The position numbers and the translations under genes were made by a program. The notes under the pieces were generated by a model, which was not told where the DNA came from, ran no database searches, and saw only the letters and a list, made by a program, of their open reading frames with translations. Source: Phlebiopsis flavidoalba (taxonomy: Eukaryota > Basidiomycota > Agaricomycetes > Polyporales > Phanerochaetaceae). Taken from it: a DNA stretch of 64,000 bases. The stretch spans positions 1,532,127-1,596,126 of the forward strand of contig JAOCPU010000002.1 in assembly GCA_035772785.1 (NCBI GenBank), given 5' to 3'. This document shows, in pieces, positions 1 to 11,934 of the stretch (its first letter is position 1; every line of letters begins with the position of its first letter).

Positions 1-3000
1 AAGGCGAAAGAGGGCCGAGATTGAGATTAATAACCATCGTCATGGAAGGTGGTCATGCGGCACTCAACTACCCGCGCAGAAGGCTCAGCCCTGATTGTCA
101 TCCTAACGTTTGTAGTCGGTGTCGCCCTTTGTGAGGGGTCGTGCGCGTATTGGTTTGCAGGAAACGGATCTGGCGCTGTTTGGACAAATGTCAGGTCTTG
201 CTCGAGAAAAGCATAACACTTTACGGTGTTTGAAAGCATAAGATCGGACCTGGAGAACGTGAGGTTCGAAACGGTAAGATGAAGAGTAGGGAGCACTGTC
301 CGCCCACCCTGGGCCCATGCTAAATAGTCCTCGTCGAGTCGTGAGTGATTTGTATTCGGCGTGGTTGTTTCCAGCAACTTAGGGCTGCTTTCCTGGATGG
401 TCTTGCAATAAGGCTAGGGTCGTGAGACTGCCAAATGAAAGTTGATCGTCAGGGTGGCGACATGGAGCGGATATTTAAGAGCGAAAGCAGGAATATTATC
501 GAAGAAGCTCGCTCGAGGATTCATGCCGCAGCGTTAAGTAGTAGAAATGCACGCAGGCCATGTGAGGACCGGATGGCTACATGCGAAACCAAACGCGAGG
601 CCAGTATCATCCAACGTTGGCCCGGAATGCGACCGTCTGGTAGGCAGACACGACAAGTTTCGCACCGGGATGAAAGGGGCGAAAAGCGAAGCAGGGCAAG
701 GGGCGGGTTGCAACGAGGCTGAACAGCAAACGTACGTGCCAAACGAACTAGGAAAACTCTGGAGGGTGTAGACACGGGATGGGGAGCTTTAAGATTTCGT
801 ACAGCGCGATTGCTAGCCGTTGTGAGCGAGGCTGTAGCAGATCGGGTGTGTGAGAACGAGAGGGAGATACGACTCGCGATGCGTCGACCGTGATGATCTC
901 ATCTACCTGTGACAGCGAGAGTTATGGAGAAGGAGAAGGTGATGTTTGTGCGTGTTGGTCGGCTTGTGCCGCCTCGTGTTCGGAGGCCTCCTCTGGGACC
1001 GATCATCGATCCTGAGTTGAGTTCTGTGAGAGCGAGATCAGGCGGCTTCCCTGGTTTCAGGAGACCCGTAGGACCAAAAAGAACTCGGAGCCGGCTTGCC
1101 TGCGTTGTTGCCCTGCACGGGACAGCTGTCTCGAGAGACATAGGCCACGGCGGCCGCCGTAGGCTGCACCAGCTTGATAGCCGTGTCCACATCTCGCCTG
1201 CGGACTGCGCGTTAAACCCAGTCATAAGGTCGTCTGATCCCCCACAGAATCAAATGCCGCAGGTGTACGAGGCTTACAGGCGAGCGGTGGGAATAGTCTT
1301 ATGGTTCCACGAGGCCGTAAGCATGTGGAGGCCTGTGTCAATTCCCTTACGAGCTAGATCACGATTAGCCTAGCGTTCAATACGTCCGCCCCGAGAGATG
1401 AAGACCGGATCGTGACCGTCAATACACAGCGAAGCAGATTCTGCCGTACACGGGCTTATGACTGCGCTGAGACAGCATCTCCAGGCGGGACGCGTCTCGG
1501 CAAAGCGAGCCTTTGGGTTTTCAGAGTGCTCACGGTTCACCGTCCCCAGCCGCGGCGCGCGCGCGACGCGACTCGACCCCTCCCCGTCACACATCACGAC
1601 CACACGCGCCTGCATGCGCGTTCACCTCTCATAGAGTGTCATAAGAACTCCCGGCTGATGTGGACGGCTGCTGGGTCACGCCAAGAAATTGCCTTTTTCC
1701 GGGCCAGATGGATTCCTCGTCCGGACGCCTGCATGGGCGTCCTCTACGAAGCCCTTTCCGCTGAGGTCGAGGCCGCTGCTGAGTCCGCGAGGGCGCGACA
1801 ATGTACTCTCCAGCTCGTCGCCCGCGCTCGCCTGAGCGCCGCGTGGCGTGTCGACCCCGCCTATGCCGGCTACGGCGGTCGGCGACGTGTACATCTGGAG
1901 GGCATACGCCTGCCGAATACCCCGTACTCATCTTTTACGTCTCGTCGCCATTTCCGTATCCGCCGCCGTTTTCAAATGCTCGCGACCACCGAGCCCGCCG
2001 TCGACTCGCACCGCGAAACGACACCGCTGCGTGGGGCACAGCTCTTACACAAAGGCTCTCTACTAGTCTTCTTGCACTAATACCCTCCACTTCCATCGTC
2101 CGTCCGACCTCTTCTGGGGCGGCGGGCAGAATCAAGAAGAGGCCCATTCTGCTGGTACCGCGTTACGAGTCAAATCACTCACGCAGTGGGGAAAAACAAC
2201 TGTGTCCAGGCGCCGGCTGCCAAAGTAGGACGCGTCCCACCGCCTGTTAAGTCCTAGACCTTCCGCAAGTCGCTCCGCGCGCCCCCACCTCGCCGCCGCC
2301 CTGCGTAAAACATGTGCTTGCAGCTGTAGTGCTAGGCGCTGGCATACAGCAATGTGAACAAGTTGTGTCCAAGGCCTACGGGATTTCCCGTGTATGTCGC
2401 ATAGAGTACCTTATCTTAAAAAGACCTAAAAAGTGGCACCAAACTTCCATCGTCCCCCTTATCCCCAGAACAATCTGTGGCATGCCACTGATGCTGACAG
2501 GCATAAGAGGCCCTTCTTTGGCAAGAGATGGCCCTTCTCGTTAGTGCCGGTGTGGGGTACACCGAATGTGTCCAAGGCAAGCTAGGAGGTTCGGACCTGT
2601 TCACCTCTTGCGATTGTCCCGTCGACCTATCGAGCCCGCTCAACTGTACGAAGCCCAGATCCCCGATGGGCGGATTCCTATGCAAGGAGCTATAAGAAAA
2701 GCTCAACTCAGGCAGAAGCGCATGTAAACGAGGTTGTAGTGTGGGCTTCGAAGCCCCAACATCAAAAGCACGCTATGAAAGCGTCCCCGATAACTTGCAG
2801 CTTTGCCCGCCGCTTACGCGTCGTCACGGACGTCAAGATTCGACCGTACCTCTTCAACCCATACACAACCGCCTCACGGGGTGAACGTCGAGGGTAAACT
2901 CAAATAAATTCCTCGTCCCCCTTCACAACCCCGAAGCTTTCCAGATCAGATTATCACGAACGAGGAGCCTTGCATCAGAGAAATTTTCCACTGCTATACG

Positions 3001-3300
3001 ATGGCCCCGCAGTGCGGTCCTCGCCAGAATTCATCGTAGAAGAACGTCGAAAGATGAGTCATACGCGTCAGGAGGAATCAGATAGCCCGTTTCATCAGGC
3101 CCTACGTCACATACCCCTTAACTGATCCTCCAAGAGCCCCAGATCAAATCCATTCATTAGACGACCCTCGAGAAAGCAGTCGCGGCCAGAATATATTTCG
3201 AGAACTTGTACTTTCACCCTAAGACTTCGACAACACCACCCTATCGCCCCTCCCCCCCCCGAGAACCAAACGACGGAATACGCGATTAGGAAAAAGGAAA
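1..3300. other. No supported gene
   Basis: I see no recognisable domain on either strand here. The longest uninterrupted stretches (for example minus-strand 27-377 and plus-strand 1412-2080) have no family motif I know. A short plus-strand segment near 1870-1900 reads AVGDVYIWRAYA, which faintly resembles the loop seen in some mushroom seven-helix membrane proteins. The hydrophobic helices that should flank it are missing, so I do not call it. The stretch may contain decayed or heavily indel-affected coding sequence. Confidence 0.4.
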
Positions 3301-3479
3301 CTATGATTAATATTGCAGCTCAGTCGAAGAACTCATGGAATGGAATACATCCGCACACGATGGGCGTAAAGAACGAGACCGATTATCTTTCCGACCTCAT
3401 CAGTGCGCAAGGATCGATGCCGCGAGCGCCTTCGTCAAACTCAAGACCATCGGTCATGGTCAGTCCTTCCTTCCTTGTT

Positions 3480-4560
3480 CACTATTCGGAACTTGCTAGG
3501 CCTCACATGTGCCACGCTCATGTGCCGCTTTCAGGACGAGCGTTCGGCGTCGTATCGCTCGTCCGGGAACGCTCTTCTGGACAGCTCTTTGCATGAAGCA
3601 AGTCAGGAAAACCTTCCCCATTAGCCTTCCTTCCACCACACGTTCTAATCCGACGTTCTTGAGTTCACAGCTACGAAAAAACCGACCATGCTGCGCAAAA
3701 GGGCAAGAAGGTCCACGAGTCCGCGCTGAACGTGATATTCTCAATCAGCATCAGGAGCTCGTGAACTGACCTCCCAATGGAGCGGATTGGATTGTCAGAC
3801 TGTATATACAGCTTTCAAGACCGTGATCATCTTTATTTTGGTTCGCATCCCTTCTTGAGTTTGTCACCCAGTGGCATTTGACCCCGCCGAACGGGTTTTA
3901 CAGATCCCTATCTAATACATCGCTTGATATCTTTAGGTACTCGAGTTCATGGGGGCGGCGGCGAGCTCCTGAAACCTTCTCATTGAACGGGACATCTTCG
4001 AAGAGGATTTCACGAGACTTTCTACATCGCAGAGGTAAGCATCCCATGGCTATCGGATATTGGGCTACAACTAACAATTTTGGCGTCCTCCTGGTGTGAT
4101 TTGTTCCGTCGCAGATGGTCTTAGCCGTTGAAACAATGTCACAGAAGAACATCCTCGGTTTTCATTCTCACCGTGACATTAAGCCGGAATGTGGTTATTA
4201 GGTGCGCGTCTTCTTTAGTTTCCTTGGGACGCTTTCACACGCTGTCCGATCCCGCAATGACACGTGACGTTCAAGGGAAAAGCTCATTCCCAACAGCATT
4301 TCTTGGGGGGGGGATTCCTGAAGGGCCATATCATGACTCAAGTGATTTTTGGCATGGCTTAAGTCGCTACCCTCCCGTGCAATTTCTATCTTCCAGGAGT
4401 CTAGCTCAACGAACCAAGCGCGGTCGTCTCTCCTTTGTCCAATTGCATAACCACAAACATAAGCAATGCAAGCACGGATCTTCCACTGGGGACCCCTATG
4501 ACACTATCTTGTCATTGTACCCGTGGTCCCTCCAAAACGGGAGTCGGCCGTGACTTGAGC
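3480..4560 (+). CDS. AGC-family Ser/Thr protein kinase, fragmentary
   Basis: Kinase subdomains occur in the correct order, but in changing frames. A glycine-loop-like GRAFGVVSLV (about 3535) is followed by LFAMKQVRK with the ATP-anchoring lysine, then VRAERDIL, then ADWIVRLY...SFQDRDHLYF. Next come a GGGELL-like hinge and LLIERDIFEEDFTR (about 3980-4020), then FYIAE, an intron of about 90 nt, and MVLAVETMSQKNILGF. The catalytic loop HRDIKPE is at 4169-4189, and a degraded GHI..DFGMA activation segment is near 4330-4360. The spacing and the EDFTRFYIAE wording suggest the NDR/LATS-Cbk1 side of the AGC group, but Rim15-like kinases are not excluded. Both ends are uncertain; no APE motif or C-terminal hydrophobic motif was found. 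At least four frame changes are needed, so this is either a pseudogene or a gene with sequencing indels. Confidence 0.6.
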
Positions 4561-4649
4561 TGCCACAGGTTTCCCCTTGGGTCGTCGTGCAAGATTATAA
4601 CGATCAGCCAAACGCCTGGCACCTGCTCTTGCCACAAGGTAAGGGGATA

Positions 4650-7600
4650 GAACCTTAACTCGGGAATCCTCTCAGTCGCGACAGTGCTTCCGATTGACGC
4701 GGACGGCGTCCCGTTTCTGATCGCAAGGAAAGTCGAAACGGCTACATGAGTTCGGATGGCGATAAGGCCCAGGGAGGGATCTCTCGACGCTGGCTGTGAG
4801 TGAAGATGTCTCGGAGCGCGCAAGGAATTTATTAGCAAAGAAATGATGTGGCGGCCCATGTTCACATCCTCCCTCCCGCTAAACAACTCGCTCCAGCGCC
4901 CCGAGCCTCATCCACTGCTACTTCCTCCATCCTAAACTAATCTGGCAGTATTCAGTGTGGGTGCACTTGACTCCGCCTGTCCCTCCCCTGCTAAACGGAA
5001 TGAACCAGTGTCGCTGTGTGTCTGCATGCTGTCCTGCAGCAGACAGATGTGGCACACATTCGTACACAGTGTCGTTATGAACCCTACTGGCGTGTCGTGC
5101 CGCGCGTTGAGGGCTACTTCATGTACCCCTTGTTCCTGCAGTGTGTCGGCCAGTAAGTTATTCGGGTGGCCATGGCTATACCTACTCGTGGGTGATTGGT
5201 GGAGTGCCTACTTCGGAGGTCATCGATGTTTCAGTGTCTTTACGGGTAGTGTCTTTGCCCACTCAATCCCAGCCCTTGACCCCTTGCTTGAGTACGTTGT
5301 CGAAACATAAGCTTCCCGCCCTTTCGTACAGCAACTCGGTACAAGTCGCCTCGCCTCACATCGTGGATGGTCCCCACGCCAATGGTGATCGATAGTGCGT
5401 TTTTAACTTTTGCAAATCAGCGACACGTTAACGAGTCAGAAGATCTTGAACTGGAAACAGTCGCTGAAGTTCCCGTCTCGTCCTCGAGTGTCACGTGAAG
5501 GGCGTTGACCTATGCAGCAAACTCTCTGCGAGCCTGAAGACCGTTTAGGGTCCTCAACCTCACGGGGGTTACCGCCTCCGTAAATCGTCCCTAACTCCCG
5601 ATCGTCGTACAAGCTAGACGTAAGCGGTTTCATCGCTCCAAACGGGGCAAACCGTGCGGGGGGGAGAACTGTGGTTGGTGCACATTTGGATCAAGGCAAG
5701 TCCTCTACAGGCTGATAGATTACTGTGGTGGCGTGTACTGAGTCACAAGTCGCAAACTATCGTGCATTTTTGAGGCACAAATTATAGAAAGCCTCGTGGG
5801 TGTCCGTGGGATCGAAGCTTTGCCACATCCACCAGGACTGGCCGTCCCCGTAAGCCGCCCGGAGCTGATTTCAATTCCCTACTATATGCTCTCAATTCGA
5901 CGTCGACCGTACACTTCCGGCCGAGGCGAGTCTGATCCTCCACCGTTACACATATATCGTTTATCTTTCTGCACATGACACAGCAGCGCAAGCCTCTCGC
6001 GCCAGCAAAACGAGACGCGTGACGGCGGAATGGCGAACCGCGGAGACCCGCTTCTTCGAGGACAAGGTGACATGGCAACGCACGAAATCCCTCGAGGTGT
6101 GCGCACAGGCCCTTCGGCGTTATTGCCGGCTTTCACAGACACAAGAGCCCCGCGCGTCGTGCGAGCTACGGTGAGCTGCGCGGACAGAGCGTTCGACGCA
6201 ACCCGGAGCACAGACCAACGTAACGGCCAGGACGGCCAGCGCAGAGGCCGCTCTACGCATTTCGCCACGTTCCCGGCCGCGGAGAAGCAGCTGCAAAAGG
6301 ACGAAGACGATCTCGATGTAAGTACGAGGTCGCCCGGCCCCCGCAGCCAGCGATGCGCGACGCACAGCGCAGCGCGCGTCCGCGCTTACTGCCACAGTGT
6401 CTACCGATGCGTGTGGATCCTCGCTCGCCCAGGATGGGAACGGCCGAACGAGGCATCCACGCGCCATAGATCATACGAGGCCCGATACCCACGCATAATG
6501 ACGTGGTTCACGCACCCTCTTTTAATGACCTTTGCATTGACCCACACTCCAAGCGTGCTCGCTCTCACTCGTTTTAAGAACTAATATCAGGTTACCTAAT
6601 GAAGTCCGGAAAACGAGATCTATCTGTTGTACTGTATCTACGAGGGTCAGTGTGCTGCTTCTGCTCCCAGTTCTCCCAGGCCGCCAGTCTTGCTATTGAA
6701 ATTTAAGCGCTATAGGGAAGGTTATAGCGTGGCGCCTAGAGTGTAGGATACACTCTAAAAACCCACCGTGTGATGAAAGTGATTGGGACCCCCCTCGCAC
6801 CACCTCCCCCACAGACTGTCATCGTCCGTGAACCTCACGCGAGACCTGGCAAAGCCGCAGCGGGCCTGCAGAGGCGGGCTAGGGGCAGTTCGGGAAGGCG
6901 GTAATCTTAGCCTGACGTTCGCTGCCCATGCACTCGTGCCACAGCCTTCTTGCCTCGCCCGCTCGACTATGCACCTATTCAGGAATCAGTCAAGCACATC
7001 TGATCGCTAAATGACCGAGATTCCCTTTTGCGGCCCATCGCGGCGCCCAACCGGCCTCAAGCACCATCCCGCACGTCAGCCAGGTCCAGCCAAATACTAA
7101 GATAAGGTCTCGGCTGGCGGCGTGGCGTCTGACAGATACCGCCTTGCGGCACAGTAGCGGTGGTTGCGATCGAGATACAAGACCGCAGGCGTCCTACATA
7201 TTGACTTTTGAGCATATGGGCACACGCGTGATGCCGCAGGGGCTTGTTAGGACACCTGTGCATGTCCCAGCGGCCGCCAAGGTGAGATGGTGTCTGTCTC
7301 TATCGCGTTGCGCGTGGTACGACGCTATGAGATGTGGCGCTGCGCTGCGCCTCCTAGTGATTTCTTCTCATTGCTAGCCATGCAAACGTTTTTTTCTTAC
7401 GCGCAAAGCACGCCTTGAACCCTATGAACAACAAAAAAAGCCAGACCAGGTATAGCAACCTTGTTTCGATGCAGCGGATCCTTACACTGCCAGCCCTGAT
7501 ATAGAGATACTGCCGAACCTATACACATGCCTAAAACAGGGAAACCCGGAACCGACGCGGTGTACGGATATGGAAGGTTTAGTATTCAATTCGCCCCTCG

Positions 7601-7840
7601 CGGAGTTTGCCCATGTACCAAGCGTCCGTCCGACGATGGACACCGCACACCGAATGCCTAAGGGCTACCGAAGAGAGATTATATTAGACAATTGCCATCC
7701 GTGGGTTACTTAGTCCATCCCGTTTCGCATGTTTGTCAAATTGGAGAAACCCTCGTATGACAGCCAGTTCGGCGTAGTGTCGAGCGGGCCCATAGCCTCT
7801 TTAAACGACGGCGACCAAGCTTGGTTGCCGGGCTGAGGTT
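4650..7840. other. No supported gene
   Basis: Several open stretches of 70-184 codons exist on both strands (for example plus 6030-6584 and minus 5882-6268), but none carries a motif or hydrophobicity pattern I recognise. The 3' part of the upstream kinase gene may extend into the first few hundred bases. Confidence 0.35.
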
Positions 7841-7842
7841 CT

Positions 7843-9552
7843 TTACCAGGTCCACCCTCCATACCCTCCTCTTAGCGCGCCCCTTGTCCCTTGTCTCCGC
7901 TCAGCATCCCAGAACATACTTCCACCGAGCCCCTCGCGCCGGATCCACTCGCCCTTTTGCGCGCCAACGCCCTCCGCATCGAAACTGATCATCTCCTTCG
8001 TTTGATAGTTGTACGTCCAGCTCGCGATGACATTGTCATCGTGGAGCACGTATGAGTCCGGAAGTGGCAAGGCCCGGTAGTCATATACGCCCTGCTCCAG
8101 CTTCCCGGGACCGACGCCTTGGAAAGGCTGACCAGGACCTTGAGTATTCATGAAGGAGCGGCCATACAAGGAATGCCCAGGATGAGCTTGTCCCGCCTCA
8201 CGCCACGAGACGAATACCCAGTTGACCGCAGCCTCCGACGCGCTAAATCGGGCCACCGAAAAGGTTTGCCTGGTGATTCGCGACTCGGTCCCAGGAGCCG
8301 GCTTCACGAGAGAATAAGTACCGCCAGTGAAAGCGCGCACAATCGCGCCTCTTACCGAAATCATATGCCATTAAGTTCCAGAAATCAAGATACTGATCCA
8401 TCTCAGGAATGAACAGCTTCTTGTAATTTGTCTGGACCACAAGGTGCAGCAATCTGCAACGTTTGAGTGAATTAAAATCGACCCCACTCATAAGTTTTGA
8501 ATTAAACTTACTGTGAGGAGGAACCTGTACTTCGCACCTTTCTTCTGCGCATGATTGTCGAGTGGCGATTCTCAGCTCCCGAAGAAGCTCTACATATCCT
8601 CTCGCCTGAGACTCATCCGAGGGGTACTCCGTAATCCACATCCAGGCCGTCCGAGGAGCCCATGAGTCTTCAAGGAGCCGGACTGTGCCTGCGGAGGCAA
8701 CAAATTTCGATCTTAGCGAAGGTGAGACAACAATGGGATGAAAAGATGGCGAATACGTCCATCCTCCGATAGAAACAAGGACTTTCAAGTGTCTATTCTG
8801 TTTCTTCTTCAGATTGTAGATCGCCTTGAAGTTTCCATACAGGTTCTTGCCGGTGTCGCTCCACGAGTCTCCTGGGTAGTGTATTTCTTGATCCGCCCAT
8901 GTGTCAGAGAGAAATACTTCTCCGGTATCTGGCTTCAGGTTCGCGAACGCGTACAGAATGTGCCTGCATAAGTGTGAGCGAATGAGCAACGGAAAGAAGT
9001 CTCGAACACACGTCAGGTCTGAAGCCGGTATTAAAGAGGGAGGATACTTTCGACCATAAATTCCCCTGCATTACCAGGTCAAGCAACATTGGTACATGGT
9101 GGTGTGACAATCAAGCGTACCAGTTGACAAAGCTTCGTGATAGATCAGCATCCTCCGGTGGCGACTTGCGTGACATACTACGCACTATCCAACGCTATAC
9201 TTTCCGTTTCCCGGCATGTCTGTGTCTGTATTGTTTTGCTTGAGCTTCTGGAATTGCAACGTCTTGTGTTGTAGGTGTACTATTCGTCGCAAATGAATCC
9301 GGTCGACTCGGGACTGCGCTCCGCAGACCACTGTCCGGCTTTGAACGCGGCAAAGATTGTCAAGGAACAAGCAGCAATGAATAGTAGTGGCCGGCGCAGA
9401 GCATAAATCCTGTGCTGCTTATTCTGGGCAGTTGGGTTGTCGACAGTCGCCTGCTCGTCGGTTGGGAGGGCCTCGTACGCGGTCATCGCAGTGATCGCCC
9501 CACTGAGCTCTCCCATGACGAGCTGCTTGCTATAGACGCCGACATGACTCAA
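7843..9552 (-). CDS. GH18 chitinase-like protein with N-terminal membrane segment
   Basis: Hydrolyses beta-1,4-N-acetylglucosamine polymers if active. Reading right to left, an N-terminal part (9552-9280) has a hydrophobic helix RPLLFIAACSLTIFAAF, followed by GKYSVG and GIYGRKYPPSLIPASDLT. An intron of about 50 nt then leads to HILYAFANLKPDTGEV. The GH18 substrate-site motif SIGGWT lies at 8756-8773. The catalytic motif DGLDVDY lies at 8634-8651, one frame away from the following EYPSDESQARGYVELL; an extra base at 8630 accounts for this. The C-terminal part has the family words GRSFMNTQGPGQPFQGVG, GVYDYRALPLP, ASWTYNY, EMISFD and GGSMFWD. The last two are the distal barrel strands of class V chitinases. 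The helix without a clear signal cleavage site suggests a type II membrane anchor, but the join of that exon is inferred. Several frame changes are present. Confidence 0.85.
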
Positions 9553-11017
9553 GTCCCAATCGTAATCTAGCGCTGATCAATCCGAAAAAGCGAGGCCTTC
9601 TCTGGCCTTCTTTGGGCGTTGGGTTTGGAGCGGGCCTTTTCCAGCTGTAACTCGGTACTGTATTGTAGGTGAGTTTTCACATCAAAGCTGTGCCAACCTG
9701 GAACCCTCATGAATAGAGATGTTTATCTGGTGAGCTTCGCCAAGAAATATGTGCTTCAAACCAGTTGAAACTCGGTTGAGACCAAGTTTGTTTGCTTTAT
9801 TGCGACTAGATATTCGCTACTCGTCAGAGTATAGGTACTCACTAGCTCATTGCTTTGCGGTCCATATAAGCTCATCGGTCTGAAGCGAACTGTTAGATTA
9901 CCATTCAATAGCACGGCTCACGTGAATGAAAAAATCGCACAAGTTTGCCGTGGCTTACGATCGAGAGGAACAAATATTTCAAACCCATCAAACGCCAGAA
10001 CCCTTGGCGGCCGCAGCGGAATACGACCTTCATCTGCCAAACATGGAACAGATGAAACCGCGTGCATTCGTGCAGGATCATCCCACACTGTTTGCACGCT
10101 CTCAGTACATGCCTACGATGTCCACGCGCGAAGGAGATTGTTCCTCGCGTCCAGCCCGCGACAAGAGCTTCCATTCAAACGCCCACTTGCCCCTGTGTTG
10201 AAGCCGCTAGGCACGCAATTTTTCGACGGCTACCAAAAGGATGCCACGGAAAACTCGCTTCTTATGTCTCCATGACAGTCTTATAACGCTGAATTTTTAG
10301 GCCCAGAACAATCTTGCCCAAGCACCCCATTGCGCTGCCGCAAGTGCGCCTTTGTCCGCCGTCACCCGTTCCACCAGCTGGATAACGTAAAATTGAGGAA
10401 ACGGTGAGGACGTCGGGCTTCTTAACTCAGGATTGGATACCGCGGACACTCCAAATATCCAAGCATCCAGGATTCATCGCTAGCAGTTCATAGAACTTAC
10501 AGCTTCCGACAAACCCGCTCAACAAGTTTCCCATGTTAAAACGCGGCATCAGCTCTACTCGTGGCGACCATACTGCTATTGCCATTTGACAGAACTGTGA
10601 GGGGTCACTTCCAGAACTGTGACGCCATATCGCAGCCCGTGTGAATGCAACGCAGGCCGACCGGCACCAAACTCAAAAACGTGCACCGCTGGTGAGGATT
10701 GTATTATCTCTAAGGTTCAGGTTAAAAACGGAAAGGTTCTATTAGACACTTTGCATTTTCTGCCAGCGTGTTACATCTTACGCTCACTCATTGGGATCTT
10801 CCTTTCTCGAGGCTGCTTCTAGTGCAATCCTTTCTGCTGGGTCAAACTGTTGCATACTCGTCTGACCACTGTGTTCATGGTGGCCTCAAGTACGAAGGTC
10901 TCTAAAAATATATATGATCCGACCACTCGACGACATATGATGGATAGCCCAAGCTGAGCCTCATTTCAAGCACTCTACAACCCTCTAACAACATCTAGAC
11001 AGACACAATCACACGGG
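9553..11017. other. Intergenic, no supported gene
   Basis: A 141-codon plus-strand open stretch (9850-10275) overlaps others in different frames. None shows a known motif. The last hundred bases before 11018 look like a promoter and 5' leader for the next gene, but no clear TATA box was identified. Confidence 0.35.
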
Positions 11018-11934
11018 ATGCCCAAGACACTCAGCACCATCACCGGCAAGGTTGTCGCAGGCTCGAGTTGCATTGTAAGCATTGGTTAGCCCTACAGGTG
11101 TTGCCCTTTTCACGTTTAGGTTGCATTACAGGAGCCATCGTGGGACTCAGACTCTCGCCGGCCTGGTAGGCCTGGACGACTACCAATCCTTCGTAACCCC
11201 AGTCGCATAAACAATGCTCGAGAACCAATTCTGTTCATGTCGACCGGAGGAAATGGTATCAATCTCGACAACACGGACAGCATCCTGGGGGGTGATGAGC
11301 AAGTGATACAGGCGAACGTTCCCAAGATTGGTCTTCGTCTGGACGTATGGCCGTCTCAACGATGTCCATTCAAAATGACTAACGGCATGATAGCTTCAGG
11401 GATACATGCCTTGTACATTTTACACACAGGCGTTTCGGATAAAAGGGTGCCACAGAACGGGAATTACTCGCAAGGAAGTTGTGAGTAAAGTCAAACACCT
11501 CATAGACGAGTTCATTGCGAAGGTGTGGCAGGGGTCAGGCCATTGTAGCCCATAACCATACTGACGCACACCTTGTGTTCAGGTGAATAATATGCGTCCC
11601 GAGCATCAGAGTGGGCCCTTCGGCGGACCTGCAGGCCTACAGTCAAAGGACCTCTACCTGTTGCAGCTCCTACCGGTCGGCAAGCGTATGTTCGATTGCG
11701 TTCTTGAGTATTATCCGCCTGAACAGTGCGTGAAAGGTAACTTCATGGTTTTTGGTCTTCGTGGTCGTGTTGCTGACATCGCACACCAGCGTCTCCAAGT
11801 TCGACCCCCCAGTCAACACCAACCGACCTTTCCACGGGACAGGAGAACCCGATGTCCTCTTACTCCGTTACCATGCTTCATCCAGTCTGTCGACGTATCC
11901 ACCTTTCATCATTCGATGAACACAAACGGGTAGC
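11018..11934 (+). CDS. Uncharacterised basidiomycete-type protein, copy A
   Basis: Paralogue of the gene at 14965-15760. The start MPKT at 11018 is shared by both copies. Conserved segments in order are RINN.REN (about 11205), NLDNTDSILGGDEQVI and VPKIGLRLD (about 11260-11335). An intron (GTATGG...) follows, then QGY and a basic segment that reads FRIKGCHRTGITRKEVV and KVKHLIDEFIAKV across one frame change. Then come GGPAGLQSKDLYLLQLLPVGKRMFDC and an intron at about 11737-11789. This architecture, a basic ITR.K..KVK..IDEFI helix followed by a segment like F.DLYL..L, is reminiscent of a hypothetical family I know from mushroom genomes. No function is known to me. The gene probably continues, with further coding-like pieces up to about 14759. 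Confidence 0.55.

Noticed and set aside
1848..2066. AVGDVYIWRAYA as a seven-helix membrane protein fragment
   Set aside because: Neighbouring helices are not hydrophobic enough in any frame; one short phrase is not enough.
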